Of a DNA stretch of 64,000 nt, positions 34,493 through 44,014 are shown piece after piece. Source of the stretch: JAJXWB01 sp036796555. GTDB taxonomy: Bacteria > Pseudomonadota > Alphaproteobacteria > Rhizobiales > Beijerinckiaceae. Each line of letters opens with the position of its first letter. The stretch's first letter is position 1. Under the pieces are notes generated by a model that ran no database searches, was not told the DNA's origin, and was given only the letters and a program-made list of their open reading frames with translations. The stretch spans positions 49,941 through 113,940 of the forward strand of contig DAIRCS010000002.1 of NCBI GenBank assembly GCA_036796555.1. Direction: 5' to 3'. The translations under genes and the position numbers were made by a program.

Positions 34493-36058
34493 CTACGCCG
34501 GTTGGACCGCCAGAGCCGCCTTTTCCCGCCGCCGTTCGACGGAGGAGGGGATGCGCAGGCTCTCGCGATACTTGGCCACCGTGCGGCGCGCAATATCGAT
34601 ATTGGCGTCCTTCAGCCGCGTGACAATGGCGTCGTCGGAAAGAACCGATTCCGCGCTTTCCTGATCGATCATCTGCTTGATCCGGAAGCGCACCGCTTCC
34701 GCCGAATGCGCCTCGCCGCCGGCCTGCGCGGAGATCGAGGCGGTGAAGAAATATTTCATTTCGAACAGCCCGCGCGGGGTGGCCATGTATTTGTTCGAGG
34801 TGACGCGCGAGACCGTCGATTCGTGCATGCCGATGGCGTCGGCGATCGTGCGCAGGTTCAGCGGCCGCAGGTGCTCCACGCCATTCGCCAGAAAACCGTC
34901 CTGCTGGCGCACGATTTCGCTGGCGACCTTCAGGATGGTGCGGGCGCGTTGCTCCAGGCTTTTGGTCAGCCAGTTGGCGTTCTGCAGGCAATTGGCGAGG
35001 AAAGACTTGTCCGCCTCGTTGACGCGGGCGGCGTTCACCGTCGCCGCATAGGTCTGGTTGACCAGCACGCGCGGCAGCACGTCCGTGTTGAGCTCTACCT
35101 GCCAGCCGCCGTCGGCGGCCGCCTTCACGATCACATCGGGCGCGACGGGTTGCAGCGTCTCGCCGCCGAACGCCCGGCCGGGCTTCGGGTCGAGCCGCCG
35201 GATCTCGGCGACCATGTCGGCGATGTCTTCCTCGTCCACGCCGCACAACCGGCGCAGCGTGGCGAATTCGCGCTTGGCGAGCAGGGGCAGGTTGGCGATC
35301 AGCGCCTGCATGGCAGGGTCGTAGCGGTCGCGTTCGCGCAACTGGATCGCGAGGCATTCGGCGAGATCGCGCGCGCCAACGCCCGGAGGGTCGAAGGTCT
35401 GGACGAGCGCCAGGACCTTTTCGACCCGTTCGGGCGAGGCGCCGAGCCGCGCGGCAGTTTCGACGACGTCCTCGCGAAAATAGCCGGCTTCGTCGAGCGA
35501 ATCGATCAGGGCGCGGCCGATCAGCCGGCCGGCCGGATCGGCGCAGGCGACATTGAGCTGTTCCGTTAGGTGCTCGGCGAGCGTCGGCTTGGCGGCGACA
35601 TAAGCTTCGAGATTGGGCGCTTCGCCATCGCCGGCGCCGCCGCTCGCCCCGCCGGTCCAGGCGGTGGTCGACAGGCCGGCCTCCTCGGCGCTCGCGCTCG
35701 GGGCGGCCGGCGTCGGCGGCGCGTCCGCGTCGAAGGCGTTGGAGACCTCGGTGCCGAGGTCGGCCGAGAGCTGGGCGCTGTCGACCGCGAGCTCCGAGCC
35801 CGCCCAGTCTGGCGCTTCGGCGGCTTCGGCCCCGCGCGCCTGGTCGGCCTCGGTGAACCGGTCGATGGCTGGCGCGGCTTCGGGACCGATATCCCGGTCT
35901 TCGGCGCGCTCGAGCAGGGGATTGCGGTCGAGTTCGTCCTGGACGAAGGCGGTCAGTTCGAGATGCGAGAATTGCAGCAGCTTGATCGCCTGCAGCAGTT
36001 GCGGCGTCATCACCAGGGCGTGACCCTGCCGCATCATGAGCCGCGTGGATAAAGCCAT
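34493..36058 (-). CDS. rpoN: RNA polymerase sigma-54 factor RpoN
   Basis: Sigma-54 directs transcription of nitrogen and other enhancer-dependent genes. The N-terminal activator region (MTPQLLQAIKLLQFSHLEL), an acidic linker, the core-binding part and the RpoN box ARRTVAKYRE near the C-terminus are present over 521 residues. The ATG at 36058 begins MALSTRLMMRQG, the conserved start; the open frame continues upstream without support. It is followed by hpf and ptsN. Confidence 0.95.
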   Translation of the reverse strand: MALSTRLMMRQGHALVMTPQLLQAIKLLQFSHLELTAFVQDELDRNPLLERAEDRDIGPEAAPAIDRFTEADQARGAEAAEAPDWAGSELAVDSAQLSADLGTEVSNAFDADAPPTPAAPSASAEEAGLSTTAWTGGASGGAGDGEAPNLEAYVAAKPTLAEHLTEQLNVACADPAGRLIGRALIDSLDEAGYFREDVVETAARLGASPERVEKVLALVQTFDPPGVGARDLAECLAIQLRERDRYDPAMQALIANLPLLAKREFATLRRLCGVDEEDIADMVAEIRRLDPKPGRAFGGETLQPVAPDVIVKAAADGGWQVELNTDVLPRVLVNQTYAATVNAARVNEADKSFLANCLQNANWLTKSLEQRARTILKVASEIVRQQDGFLANGVEHLRPLNLRTIADAIGMHESTVSRVTSNKYMATPRGLFEMKYFFTASISAQAGGEAHSAEAVRFRIKQMIDQESAESVLSDDAIVTRLKDANIDIARRTVAKYRESLRIPSSVERRREKAALAVQPA

Positions 36059-36224
36059 CTGCACCACTCGAAACCGCCCGGCGCACGGCCGGGAACCATT
36101 GCTGCGCCGCACAATGATATACGGCCCGCTTTTTGCTTCAAGCATTTTAGCGAAGGGCGGGCCGCTGGGAAGCGGCCCTGTGGATTACCCGGCTTTTGGG
36201 TTAAGAGCCCGTCGCGCGATCCGG

Positions 36225-36986
36225 CTAAAGCCCTGTATGCGCAATATAACTGCGATTATGCGTCGGGCTGATGAGGATTTCGTTGACGCAGACGTGCTGC
36301 GGCACCTCGGCCACATAGACGATAATGCTGGCCACGTCTTCCGCCTGCAGCATGCGCGCCTGTTCTTCCACCGTCGGCACGACCGGGCGCGATTTCAGGA
36401 TCGGCGTCGCCACTTCGCCGGGGCAGATGCAGCAGGCGCGCAAATTGTTCTTCGCATTCTCCATGTTGAAGGACTCGGTCAGCGCCACGACCGCGTGCTT
36501 CGAGGCGACATAGGCGGGCCCGGTCAGCGGCGACACGAACTTGCCCGCCCAGGAGGAGACGTTGACGATCGTGCCCTCCTTCTGCGCCGTCATGGCCGGC
36601 AGAACGGCGCGCATGCAATACATGAGTCCGTCGAGATTGATGCCGATCACCTGATCCCAGCCCTCGTTGGTGACGTCGGGCCAGTTGCGCGCCCGCACGT
36701 TCACGCCGGCGGAATTCACCAGAAGGTCGATCCGGCCGAATTTGCCGACGATCGTCTTCGCCGCCGCCTCGACCGCCGCTGCATCGGCCACGTCGAGCGG
36801 GACAGGCAGAAGGCGCGCGGCGTCGCCGCCCTTGGCGACCGCGCTCTTGATCGCCGCCTCGACGTTTTCGGCCCGCCGCGACGTCACCGCCACGGACCAG
36901 CCGCGCGCCGCCAGCATTTCCACGCAGGCCTGCCCGATGCCCGTGCCGCCGCCTGTCACCCAGGCGACGCGACTTTTGTCCTTCAT
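36225..36986 (-). CDS. Short-chain dehydrogenase/reductase between lptB and rpoN
   Basis: This is a classical SDR of 253 residues with cofactor motif TGGGTGIG (11-18), NSAG near 90-93, serines at 143-144 and the catalytic Y158-xxx-K162. The C-terminal CICPGEVATPI and the loop before it are usual. GGGAGGA precedes the ATG at 36986. It resembles yeast YMR226c/YdfG-like 3-hydroxy acid dehydrogenases, but the substrate is not clear. In most relatives lptB is followed directly by rpoN, so this gene looks inserted. Confidence 0.85.
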   Translation of the reverse strand: MKDKSRVAWVTGGGTGIGQACVEMLAARGWSVAVTSRRAENVEAAIKSAVAKGGDAARLLPVPLDVADAAAVEAAAKTIVGKFGRIDLLVNSAGVNVRARNWPDVTNEGWDQVIGINLDGLMYCMRAVLPAMTAQKEGTIVNVSSWAGKFVSPLTGPAYVASKHAVVALTESFNMENAKNNLRACCICPGEVATPILKSRPVVPTVEEQARMLQAEDVASIIVYVAEVPQHVCVNEILISPTHNRSYIAHTGL

Positions 36987-37066
36987 GATGTCCTCCCTTG
37001 GGTTTTGCGGGAGGATGGCATGGGGCCGCCGGCGGACCAATGCGCTGGCCGCGTCCGCGGCATGCG

Positions 37067-37972
<906 letters not shown>

Positions 37973-38064
37973 ATCGAATGCGCCTCAATTCCTTGCTGCA
38001 GAGGGCGTAGCCTGCGCCGCGCGCGGTTGCAACGGGCGCCGGGCCGGCCATGGGCGGCGGAGGA

Positions 38065-38562
38065 TTACTTGCCGGTTTCCTTGGGCGTCAGCACGGTGCG
38101 GGCGCGGCCGACCACTGTCGCCCGGTTCGTCGCCATGTCGTAGATCAGCTTGTCGCCCTGCGTGACGGTCGTGCCCTGGGTGAAGGTCACGTTGCCGATC
38201 AGATACCACTTGTTTTCCTGGCGGTCGTAGACGCCGTTGTCGCCGGTTCCGACCTTGTCCTTCTGCGCGACCGTCACCGGGCCCTTCATCTCGACGCGGC
38301 GGACGCTGGAATCGGACGATCCCGAAGCCGCCTTGTCGAGATAGATGGTCATGGTCGAGCCGCGCACCTTGGTCGGCCCCTGCGTCGCCAGAACGTTGCC
38401 GGTGTAGACCAGCTTGTTCTCCTTCTCGAAGAATTCCAGCTTCGAGGCGTCGACCGTATAGGGATCTTTCGCGCTGGCGCCGGGCAGCATGGCGGCGGCG
38501 GCGGGCGAGGCGGCAAGTGCGAGCAGAAGGGGCGAAGCGGCGAGAGCCGTCGTCAATTTCAC
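38065..38562 (-). CDS. lptA: LPS transport periplasmic protein LptA
   Basis: LptA forms the periplasmic bridge for lipopolysaccharide. The 165-residue protein has a signal peptide (about 1-24) and the OstA beta-jellyroll repeats, including YTGNVLATQGPTKVRGSTM and WYLIGNVTFTQGTTVTQGDKL. Its ATG overlaps the lptC stop by ATGA, and lptB follows after 92 bases. Confidence 0.93.
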   Translation of the reverse strand: MKLTTALAASPLLLALAASPAAAAMLPGASAKDPYTVDASKLEFFEKENKLVYTGNVLATQGPTKVRGSTMTIYLDKAASGSSDSSVRRVEMKGPVTVAQKDKVGTGDNGVYDRQENKWYLIGNVTFTQGTTVTQGDKLIYDMATNRATVVGRARTVLTPKETGK

Positions 38563-39260
38563 TGGGATGTCTCCGCATCGGCGGGCGCGTCGGGCGTGTT
38601 GTCGGTGAACACGGAATGCACCGGGCCGAGAAATTCGAGCCGGCGCGTGGCGTCTTCGTAGGTCGCGCCGGCCGCCTCGATCCGGCCGTTCGGCAGGTCG
38701 ACCATGACGGGCTGTCGCGATTCGAGGGTCGAGGCGCGCATGTCGGCGGCCGCCTGGGTCAGCTTCATGTCATACTGGCCCTGGTTGTGCACGCGCACCG
38801 CGCCGGACAGCTCCAGCTTGTCGGTCTCGGAATCGTAATGGCCCTTGGCCGCCTGGATGACCGTGGTCGAGCCGTCCTTGGAGCCGAGCTTGGCGTCGAC
38901 ATTGTCGAGTTCGAACACTTTCGGCCGGCGCGTGTCCTGCACGACGGAATTGGCCTTGATCTCGTAGGGCTGGCCGTCGGCGCGATAGCCCGACAGGCGC
39001 GGCCGGTCCATCTTGATGCGCGTGCCCTCGAGCCCGACGCTGGCGACCGACAGGCCGCCGATCTGGAGGCGGTGCAGCGGATCGAAGACCAGGATGAAGC
39101 CGATGAGGCCGACTGCGCCGATGCAGACCGCGATGATCGCGCGCCGCAGGAACTGGACCCGCGCCGTGTGCCGGCCGGCGTCGACGAAGGCCGCAGGACG
39201 CCGTCCGCCGAAATCGGCGAAAGACGATCGCTCTTCGTATTGCGGCGACGTGTCGGACAT
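38559..39260 (-). CDS. lptC: LPS export protein LptC
   Basis: LptC anchors the LPS bridge to the inner-membrane complex. This 233-residue protein has a cytoplasmic N-terminus of about 38 residues, one membrane helix (AIIAVCIGAVGLIGFILVF) and a periplasmic OstA-like domain ending before a C-terminal tail. It is the first gene of lptC-lptA-lptB and overlaps lptA. Confidence 0.88.
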   Translation of the reverse strand: MSDTSPQYEERSSFADFGGRRPAAFVDAGRHTARVQFLRRAIIAVCIGAVGLIGFILVFDPLHRLQIGGLSVASVGLEGTRIKMDRPRLSGYRADGQPYEIKANSVVQDTRRPKVFELDNVDAKLGSKDGSTTVIQAAKGHYDSETDKLELSGAVRVHNQGQYDMKLTQAAADMRASTLESRQPVMVDLPNGRIEAAGATYEDATRRLEFLGPVHSVFTDNTPDAPADAETSQ

Positions 39261-39344
39261 CAGGGGTTCCAGCGGGGCGCAGGGGCGCGCGCCCTTAAGA
39301 CGCAGGGCTTTGGCGAAGTTAAGGCCGCAGCGTGAAACAATTCC

Positions 39345-39959
39345 TTATTCGTGGCTGAATATGTCGGTCTCCGGCCAGCCCATCAAGTCGAGCCTGGCGC
39401 GGGTCGGCAGGAAGCCGAAGCATGCGGCGGCGACCTCGGTCCGCCCCTCGCGCGCCAGCATCAGCTCCAGCTTCTCGCGCAGGGCGTGGAGATGCAGCAC
39501 GTCCGACGCCGCATAGGCGAGCTGGGCGTCGGTCAGCGTATCCGCGCCCCAGTCGGAGGATTGCTGCTGCTTGGAGATTTCCACGCCGAGCAATTCGCGC
39601 AACAGGTCCTTCAGCCCGTGCCGGTCGGTATAGGTGCGCGCGAGCTTCGAGGCGATCTTGGTGCAATAGACCGGCGCGCACATCGCGCCGAAGCGATTGT
39701 AGAGCGCGGCGATATCGAACCGCGCGAAATGGAAGATCTTGGTGACGGAGGCGTCGGCCAGCAGCGCCTCGAGTCGCGGCGCGCGCGTCTGGCCCCTGGC
39801 GATCCGCACGACATCGGCGGTCCCGTCGCCGCGTGAAAGTTGGACCACGCACAGCCGGTCGCGATGCGGATTGAGGCCCATCGTCTCGGTGTCGATGGCG
39901 ACAGACACGCCGAACGCAATGTCGGCCGGCAGGTCGCCTTCGTGGAAGCGGATGGTCAT
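39345..39959 (-). CDS. rnd: RNase D-type 3'-5' exonuclease
   Basis: This 204-residue protein is a DEDD-family exonuclease with the first acids D23 and E25 in AIDTETMGL, the middle FHFARFDIAAL and the DEDDy tyrosine region LAYAASDVLHL. It is shorter than E. coli RNase D because the HRDC domains are absent, as is common in alphaproteobacteria. It lies upstream of lptC in the same direction, 84 bases away. Confidence 0.88.
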   Translation of the reverse strand: MTIRFHEGDLPADIAFGVSVAIDTETMGLNPHRDRLCVVQLSRGDGTADVVRIARGQTRAPRLEALLADASVTKIFHFARFDIAALYNRFGAMCAPVYCTKIASKLARTYTDRHGLKDLLRELLGVEISKQQQSSDWGADTLTDAQLAYAASDVLHLHALREKLELMLAREGRTEVAAACFGFLPTRARLDLMGWPETDIFSHE

Positions 39960-40016
39960 GAACAGCCCCGGTGAAAGATTTGTGGCGGTCTAGCAAGGGC
40001 AGGGCGGCTTGTCGAA

Positions 40017-40093
40017 TGGCGGTCCCGAAGGGATTCGAACCCCTGACCTTCGGTTTAGGAAACCGCTGCTCTATCCTGCTGAGCTACGGGACC
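40017..40093 (-). tRNA. tRNA-Arg (anticodon CCT)
   Basis: The minus strand gives a cloverleaf with a seven-base acceptor stem GGTCCCG/CGGGACC, a D-arm around AGCTCAGCAGGATAGAGCA, the anticodon loop TTCCTAA (anticodon CCT, arginine AGG codons) and the T-loop GGTTCGAATCC. Discriminator G and an encoded CCA end follow. Open frames crossing it are spurious. Confidence 0.93.
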
Positions 40094-40158
40094 GGCGCGC
40101 CTGTCTTGCCGCAATTCGGCGCAAAAGCAAAGGCGGAAGGGACCCTGTCGGGGCAACA

Positions 40159-40626
40159 ATGGCGCGCTTGCTGAAATCCTTCCTCGCGGGCTTCGCCGGC
40201 ACGCTCGCGCAGATGACGCTGAGCTTTCTCAAGACGCGCCTCGGCATCCTGCCGGAATTTCAGCCCTACGAGCAGTTCCAGCGCGCCCTGAAGGCGCTGA
40301 CCGGCGCTTCGCTCTCGCCGTCCCTGGCCTACGCGCTCACGTTCATCAACGGCGCCGTCATCTGGGGCTTCATCTTCGCGCGGCTCTACCGCTGGCTGCC
40401 GGGCCGGACGCCGCTGCGCAAGGGACTGTTCTTCGCCCTCTGCGCCTGGCTCGGCTCGAGCCTCGTGCTCCTGCCCTTCATGGGTCTCGGCCCCTTCGCG
40501 CTCGGCGCGGGGCTCGGGTTCGGGCCGGCGCTGTTCATGGCGGTGGGCCTGACCGTCTATTCCTGTGTCATGAGCTTCGCCTATCACGCGCTTGTGGGCG
40601 ACGGCCGCGACGGCGCGCGCCCTTGA
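40159..40626 (+). CDS. Small integral membrane protein of unknown function
   Basis: This 155-residue protein has four hydrophobic segments (about residues 5-20, 54-75, 87-108 and 115-145) and no recognised motif. MARLLKSFLAGFAGTLAQ at the start and RLYRWLPGRTPLRKGLFFALCAWLGSS in the middle give a positive-inside pattern typical of DUF-type four-helix membrane proteins. It lies 66 bases from the divergent tRNA gene and 49 bases before the alcohol dehydrogenase. Confidence 0.65.
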   Translation: MARLLKSFLAGFAGTLAQMTLSFLKTRLGILPEFQPYEQFQRALKALTGASLSPSLAYALTFINGAVIWGFIFARLYRWLPGRTPLRKGLFFALCAWLGSSLVLLPFMGLGPFALGAGLGFGPALFMAVGLTVYSCVMSFAYHALVGDGRDGARP

Positions 40627-40675
40627 CGACCGCGCCGCCGCCCGTTCAATTGTCCGACCAAAACGGGAGACAATG

Positions 40676-41767
40676 ATGAAGGCCGCCGTCCTCACGGAAA
40701 TCAACAAGCCGCTCGAAATCCTCGATCTCGAGCTCGATCCGCCGAAGGCGGGCGAGGCGCGCGTGAAAATGAAGGCGACCGGCGTCTGCATGTCCGACTG
40801 GCACATGATGAACGGCGACTGGCCGGCGAAGCTGCCGCTCGTGCCCGGCCACGAGGCGGCGGGCGTGGTGACGGAAGTCGGCCCCGGTCCCTCGCACGTC
40901 TCGGTCGGCGATCACGTCATCTTCTCGTTCTCCTCGCATTGCGGCCATTGCCGCTACTGCAATTCCGGCAAGTCGGTGCTCTGCAACGGCCATTCGGCGC
41001 CGGGCTTCCTCCTGCCCGACGGCACGACGCGCCTGAAGTTCAAGGCCGAGCCCGTCTACCAGATGGCGCGCATCGGCACCTTCCGCGAAGAAGTCGTCTG
41101 CTCGCTCGAAAATCTCGTGCCGATCCGCAAGGACCTGCCGTGGACGATCGCCGCCATCATCGGCTGCTCGGTCGCGACCGGCGTCGGCGCCGTCTATCGC
41201 GCGGCGAAGGTCGAGGCGGGGTCGAGCGTCGTCGTCATCGGCTGCGGCGGCGTCGGCCTCAACATCGTGCAGGGGGCCAAGCTCGTCGGCGCCGGCAAGA
41301 TCATCGCGGTGGACCTGCTCGACAACAAGCTGGACTACGCCAAGCAGTTCGGCGCGACGCACACGATCAACGGCAAGACCGAGAACGTCGTGAAGCGCGT
41401 GCGCGAAATCACCGGCGGCGGCGCGGACTACGCCTTCGACGCGATCGGTTCGGAAGCGACCGTGCTGCAGATCGTCGACTGCCTCTGCGCCGGCGGCCGC
41501 GCCACCATGGTCGGCATTCCCTCCGTGCAGGTGAAGGCGGGCATTTCGCCGGCCTCGATGGTCTTCCAGGAGAAGACGCTGGCTTCGTCCTTCTACGGTT
41601 CGATCCAGCCGGACATCGATTTCCCGATCCTGGCCGACCTCTACATGGACAAGAAGCTGGACCTCGATTCCCTGATCTCGCGCACCTATGCGCTCGACCA
41701 GATCAACGAGGGCTTCGACCAGCTCCGCAAGGGCGGCGTGGCGCGCGGCGTGGTCGTTTTTGACTGA
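40676..41767 (+). CDS. Zinc-dependent alcohol dehydrogenase
   Basis: This medium-chain dehydrogenase oxidises an alcohol with NAD(P). The catalytic-zinc ligands C38 and H59-E60 (GHEAAG) are present, as are the four structural-zinc cysteines at 89, 92, 95 and 103. The Rossmann motif GCGGVGLNIV is intact, and the length of 363 residues is normal. Two ATG codons stand in tandem; the second (40676) has GGGAG at the better distance. The natural substrate cannot be told from sequence. Confidence 0.9.
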   Translation: MKAAVLTEINKPLEILDLELDPPKAGEARVKMKATGVCMSDWHMMNGDWPAKLPLVPGHEAAGVVTEVGPGPSHVSVGDHVIFSFSSHCGHCRYCNSGKSVLCNGHSAPGFLLPDGTTRLKFKAEPVYQMARIGTFREEVVCSLENLVPIRKDLPWTIAAIIGCSVATGVGAVYRAAKVEAGSSVVVIGCGGVGLNIVQGAKLVGAGKIIAVDLLDNKLDYAKQFGATHTINGKTENVVKRVREITGGGADYAFDAIGSEATVLQIVDCLCAGGRATMVGIPSVQVKAGISPASMVFQEKTLASSFYGSIQPDIDFPILADLYMDKKLDLDSLISRTYALDQINEGFDQLRKGGVARGVVVFD

Positions 41768-41852
41768 TTTGTGACTGCCGCGGACGCTGTCTAGGTTGTG
41801 ACACACCTTTTCGTTACAAGGCCCTGGAGGCCGCGTAACGGAGTTGTGCGTC

Positions 41853-43271
41853 ATGGCCGATACAGATGTCGCCGACGACCAGACCCGCCGCGGGCGCTAC
41901 GCCCGCGGCAAGGCGCTGCGAAAGTCTTGCCCGCGCGAGAAGCACGGCGAGTTTGCAGGCCGGCATGAACGCGATCCCGTCGCCATTCTCGCCGAGGGCG
42001 ACGTCGGCCGCATTCCGAGACTGCTCCCCGTTCGCTACGCGCGCATGACGCAGTCGCCCTTCGCCTTCCTGCGCGGCGCGGCGGATGTCATGGCCGCCGA
42101 CCTCGCCGGCGAGCCGATGGCGGGCGTCCCCGTGCAGGGCTGCGGCGACTGCCACATCATGAATTTCGGCGCCTTCGCTTCGCCGGAAGACAACATTCTC
42201 TTCGACATCAACGATTTCGACGAGACGCTGCCGGGCGTCGATTTCACGCTCGACCTGAAGCGCCTCGCCGCTTCCGTCGCGGTCGCGGCGCAGGCCGGCG
42301 GCTTTTCCGATCGCAAGGCGCGGGCTTTCGCCGCGAGTTCGGTCGCCGCCTATCGCCGCTACATGGCGGATCTCGCGCTGCTCTCGCCGCTCGAGATCTG
42401 GCATAGCCGCATCGACCTGCCGCGCGAGATCGCCTCCTTCTCCAATCCCGCGCTCGCCCGGCGCCTGCGCGCGGCGCTGATGAAGGCCGGCCCCGAACTC
42501 GACCGCGACGACAATTTCCCGCATCTGGCGACGACGCAGAACGGCGCCGCGCGCATCGCAGATCGTGGCGACACGATCTTCCATCTCGATCCCGCGGAGA
42601 CCGGCGAGACCTTCGATCCGCAAAACGCCTTCGCAGCCTATCTCGCGGGCCTCACGCCGGACCGCGCCGCGCTTCTGTCGCGCTATCGCCTCGCCGATTT
42701 CGCCTTCAAGGTCGTCGGCGTCGGTTCGGTCGGCACGTTCTGCGCGATCGGCCTGTTCCTGTCGGGCGACGGCGAGCCTCTGTTCCTGCAGGTCAAGGAA
42801 GCGCGCCGCTCCGTGCTCGAACGCGTCTCGCCGCGCGGCGATGCGCCGGAGGATCAGGGCCGCCGCGTCGTGGAAGGCCAGCGTGTCCTTCAGGCGGCGA
42901 GCGACGTCCTGCTCGGCTGGGTCGACGATTCCGCGCAGGCGCGCCATTTCTATGTGCGCCGGCTGAAAAACCGCCGTCTCGGCTCGCTCGGCGAGGTTCT
43001 GGAAGGCGAGGCGCTGCCGGCCTACGCCCGACTCTGCGGCCGCACGCTCGCCCGCGCCCATGCGCGCTCCGGCGATCCCGCCGTCATCGCCGGCTACATC
43101 GGCCGCAGCGCAGTCTTCGACGACGCGCTCGCGTCCTTCGCGATGAAATATGCGAAGCAGACGAAAGCCGATCACGCGGCGCTCGTCGCGGCGAAGGGAG
43201 CGCCCTCGGACGCTGCGAAGAAAAAGCAAAAGAAAAAGGCCGCCGCGGCGGAAACGCCGGCGGCGGCCTGA
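41853..43271 (+). CDS. DUF2252 family protein
   Basis: This protein of 472 residues belongs to DUF2252, whose function is not established. Matching segments are RMTQSPFAFLRGAADVMAAD near 65-84, GDCHIMNFGAFASPE, FDINDFDETLPGVDFTLDLKRL and later FYVRRLKNRR. The GDCH and DFDE segments recall aminoglycoside phosphotransferase-like kinase folds. The C-terminus is a lysine/alanine tail. It converges on efp across an inverted repeat. Confidence 0.85.
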   Translation: MADTDVADDQTRRGRYARGKALRKSCPREKHGEFAGRHERDPVAILAEGDVGRIPRLLPVRYARMTQSPFAFLRGAADVMAADLAGEPMAGVPVQGCGDCHIMNFGAFASPEDNILFDINDFDETLPGVDFTLDLKRLAASVAVAAQAGGFSDRKARAFAASSVAAYRRYMADLALLSPLEIWHSRIDLPREIASFSNPALARRLRAALMKAGPELDRDDNFPHLATTQNGAARIADRGDTIFHLDPAETGETFDPQNAFAAYLAGLTPDRAALLSRYRLADFAFKVVGVGSVGTFCAIGLFLSGDGEPLFLQVKEARRSVLERVSPRGDAPEDQGRRVVEGQRVLQAASDVLLGWVDDSAQARHFYVRRLKNRRLGSLGEVLEGEALPAYARLCGRTLARAHARSGDPAVIAGYIGRSAVFDDALASFAMKYAKQTKADHAALVAAKGAPSDAAKKKQKKKAAAAETPAAA

Positions 43272-43276
43272 ATTCC

Positions 43277-43338
43277 GGACCGCGAGCCTTCAGGCTCGCA
43301 ACCCCGTGATTTCAAGCGAGCCTGAAGGCTCGCGGTCC
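43277..43338. repeat. Perfect 23-base inverted repeat between convergent genes
   Basis: Arms 43277-43299 and 43316-43338 are perfect reverse complements around a 16-base loop. Each arm also contains its own GAGCC/GGCTC mini-palindrome. It starts five bases after the DUF2252 stop and ends just inside the start of the efp stop region, so it probably serves as a bidirectional terminator or belongs to a dispersed repeat family. Confidence 0.75.
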
Positions 43339-43339
43339 A

Positions 43340-43909
43340 TCAATCCTTCGCGCGTTCCACGTAGCTGCCGTCGTCCGTCTGCACGACGACGCGCGTGCCG
43401 GTCTGGATGTGCGGCGGCACCATGACCTTGGCGCCGTTCGACAGGATGGCGGGCTTGTAGGAGGAGGAGGCCGTCTGGTTCTTGATCGCCGGCTCCGTCT
43501 CGGTGATTTCCAGCGTCACGCGCGGCGGCAACTGGATGGCGACCGCATTGCCGTTGAACATCGACAGGATGACCTTCATGCCTTCCTGCAGCCACACGGC
43601 CTGGTCGCCGATCGTGTCCTTGGTGACGATCACCTGCTCGTAGTTCTCGTCGTTCATGAACGTGTAGCCGTCGCCGTCCTCGTAGAGATACGAGAAGTCG
43701 TGGTCCTCCACGAAGGCGCGCTCGACCTGCTCGGTCGTCTTGTAGCGGTTCGACACTTTCACGCCGTCCGACAGGCGGCGCATGTCGATCTGGGTCGTCG
43801 GCGTGCCCTTGCCGGGGTGGAAGCTCTCGGCCGTCAGCACGACGTAGAGCTGGCCGTCCTCATGCTCGATGATGTTGCCCTTGCGGATGGAAGAGGCGAT
43901 GACTCTCAT
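43340..43909 (-). CDS. efp: Translation elongation factor P
   Basis: EF-P relieves ribosome stalling at polyproline. The 189-residue protein has the three EF-P beta domains, with the modified lysine K34 in the loop HPGKGT. A lysine here, together with epmA and epmB nearby, indicates beta-lysylation. It is divergent from epmA, separated by 105 bases. Confidence 0.95.
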   Translation of the reverse strand: MRVIASSIRKGNIIEHEDGQLYVVLTAESFHPGKGTPTTQIDMRRLSDGVKVSNRYKTTEQVERAFVEDHDFSYLYEDGDGYTFMNDENYEQVIVTKDTIGDQAVWLQEGMKVILSMFNGNAVAIQLPPRVTLEITETEPAIKNQTASSSYKPAILSNGAKVMVPPHIQTGTRVVVQTDDGSYVERAKD

Positions 43910-44014
43910 TTGCGTCCTCGATTGAAGGCTGTGGACGCCCGGACTATGGTCCGCCGGACTTCAGAGGATCGCCCGTAAGCGATCCGGCCTGCCGCAACCC
44001 TAAAGAATGGTCTG

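Noticed and set aside
39971..40174. Small plus-strand frame across the tRNA gene
   Set aside because: It reads through the tRNA-Arg sequence in antisense; the familiar peptide pattern comes from the tRNA itself.
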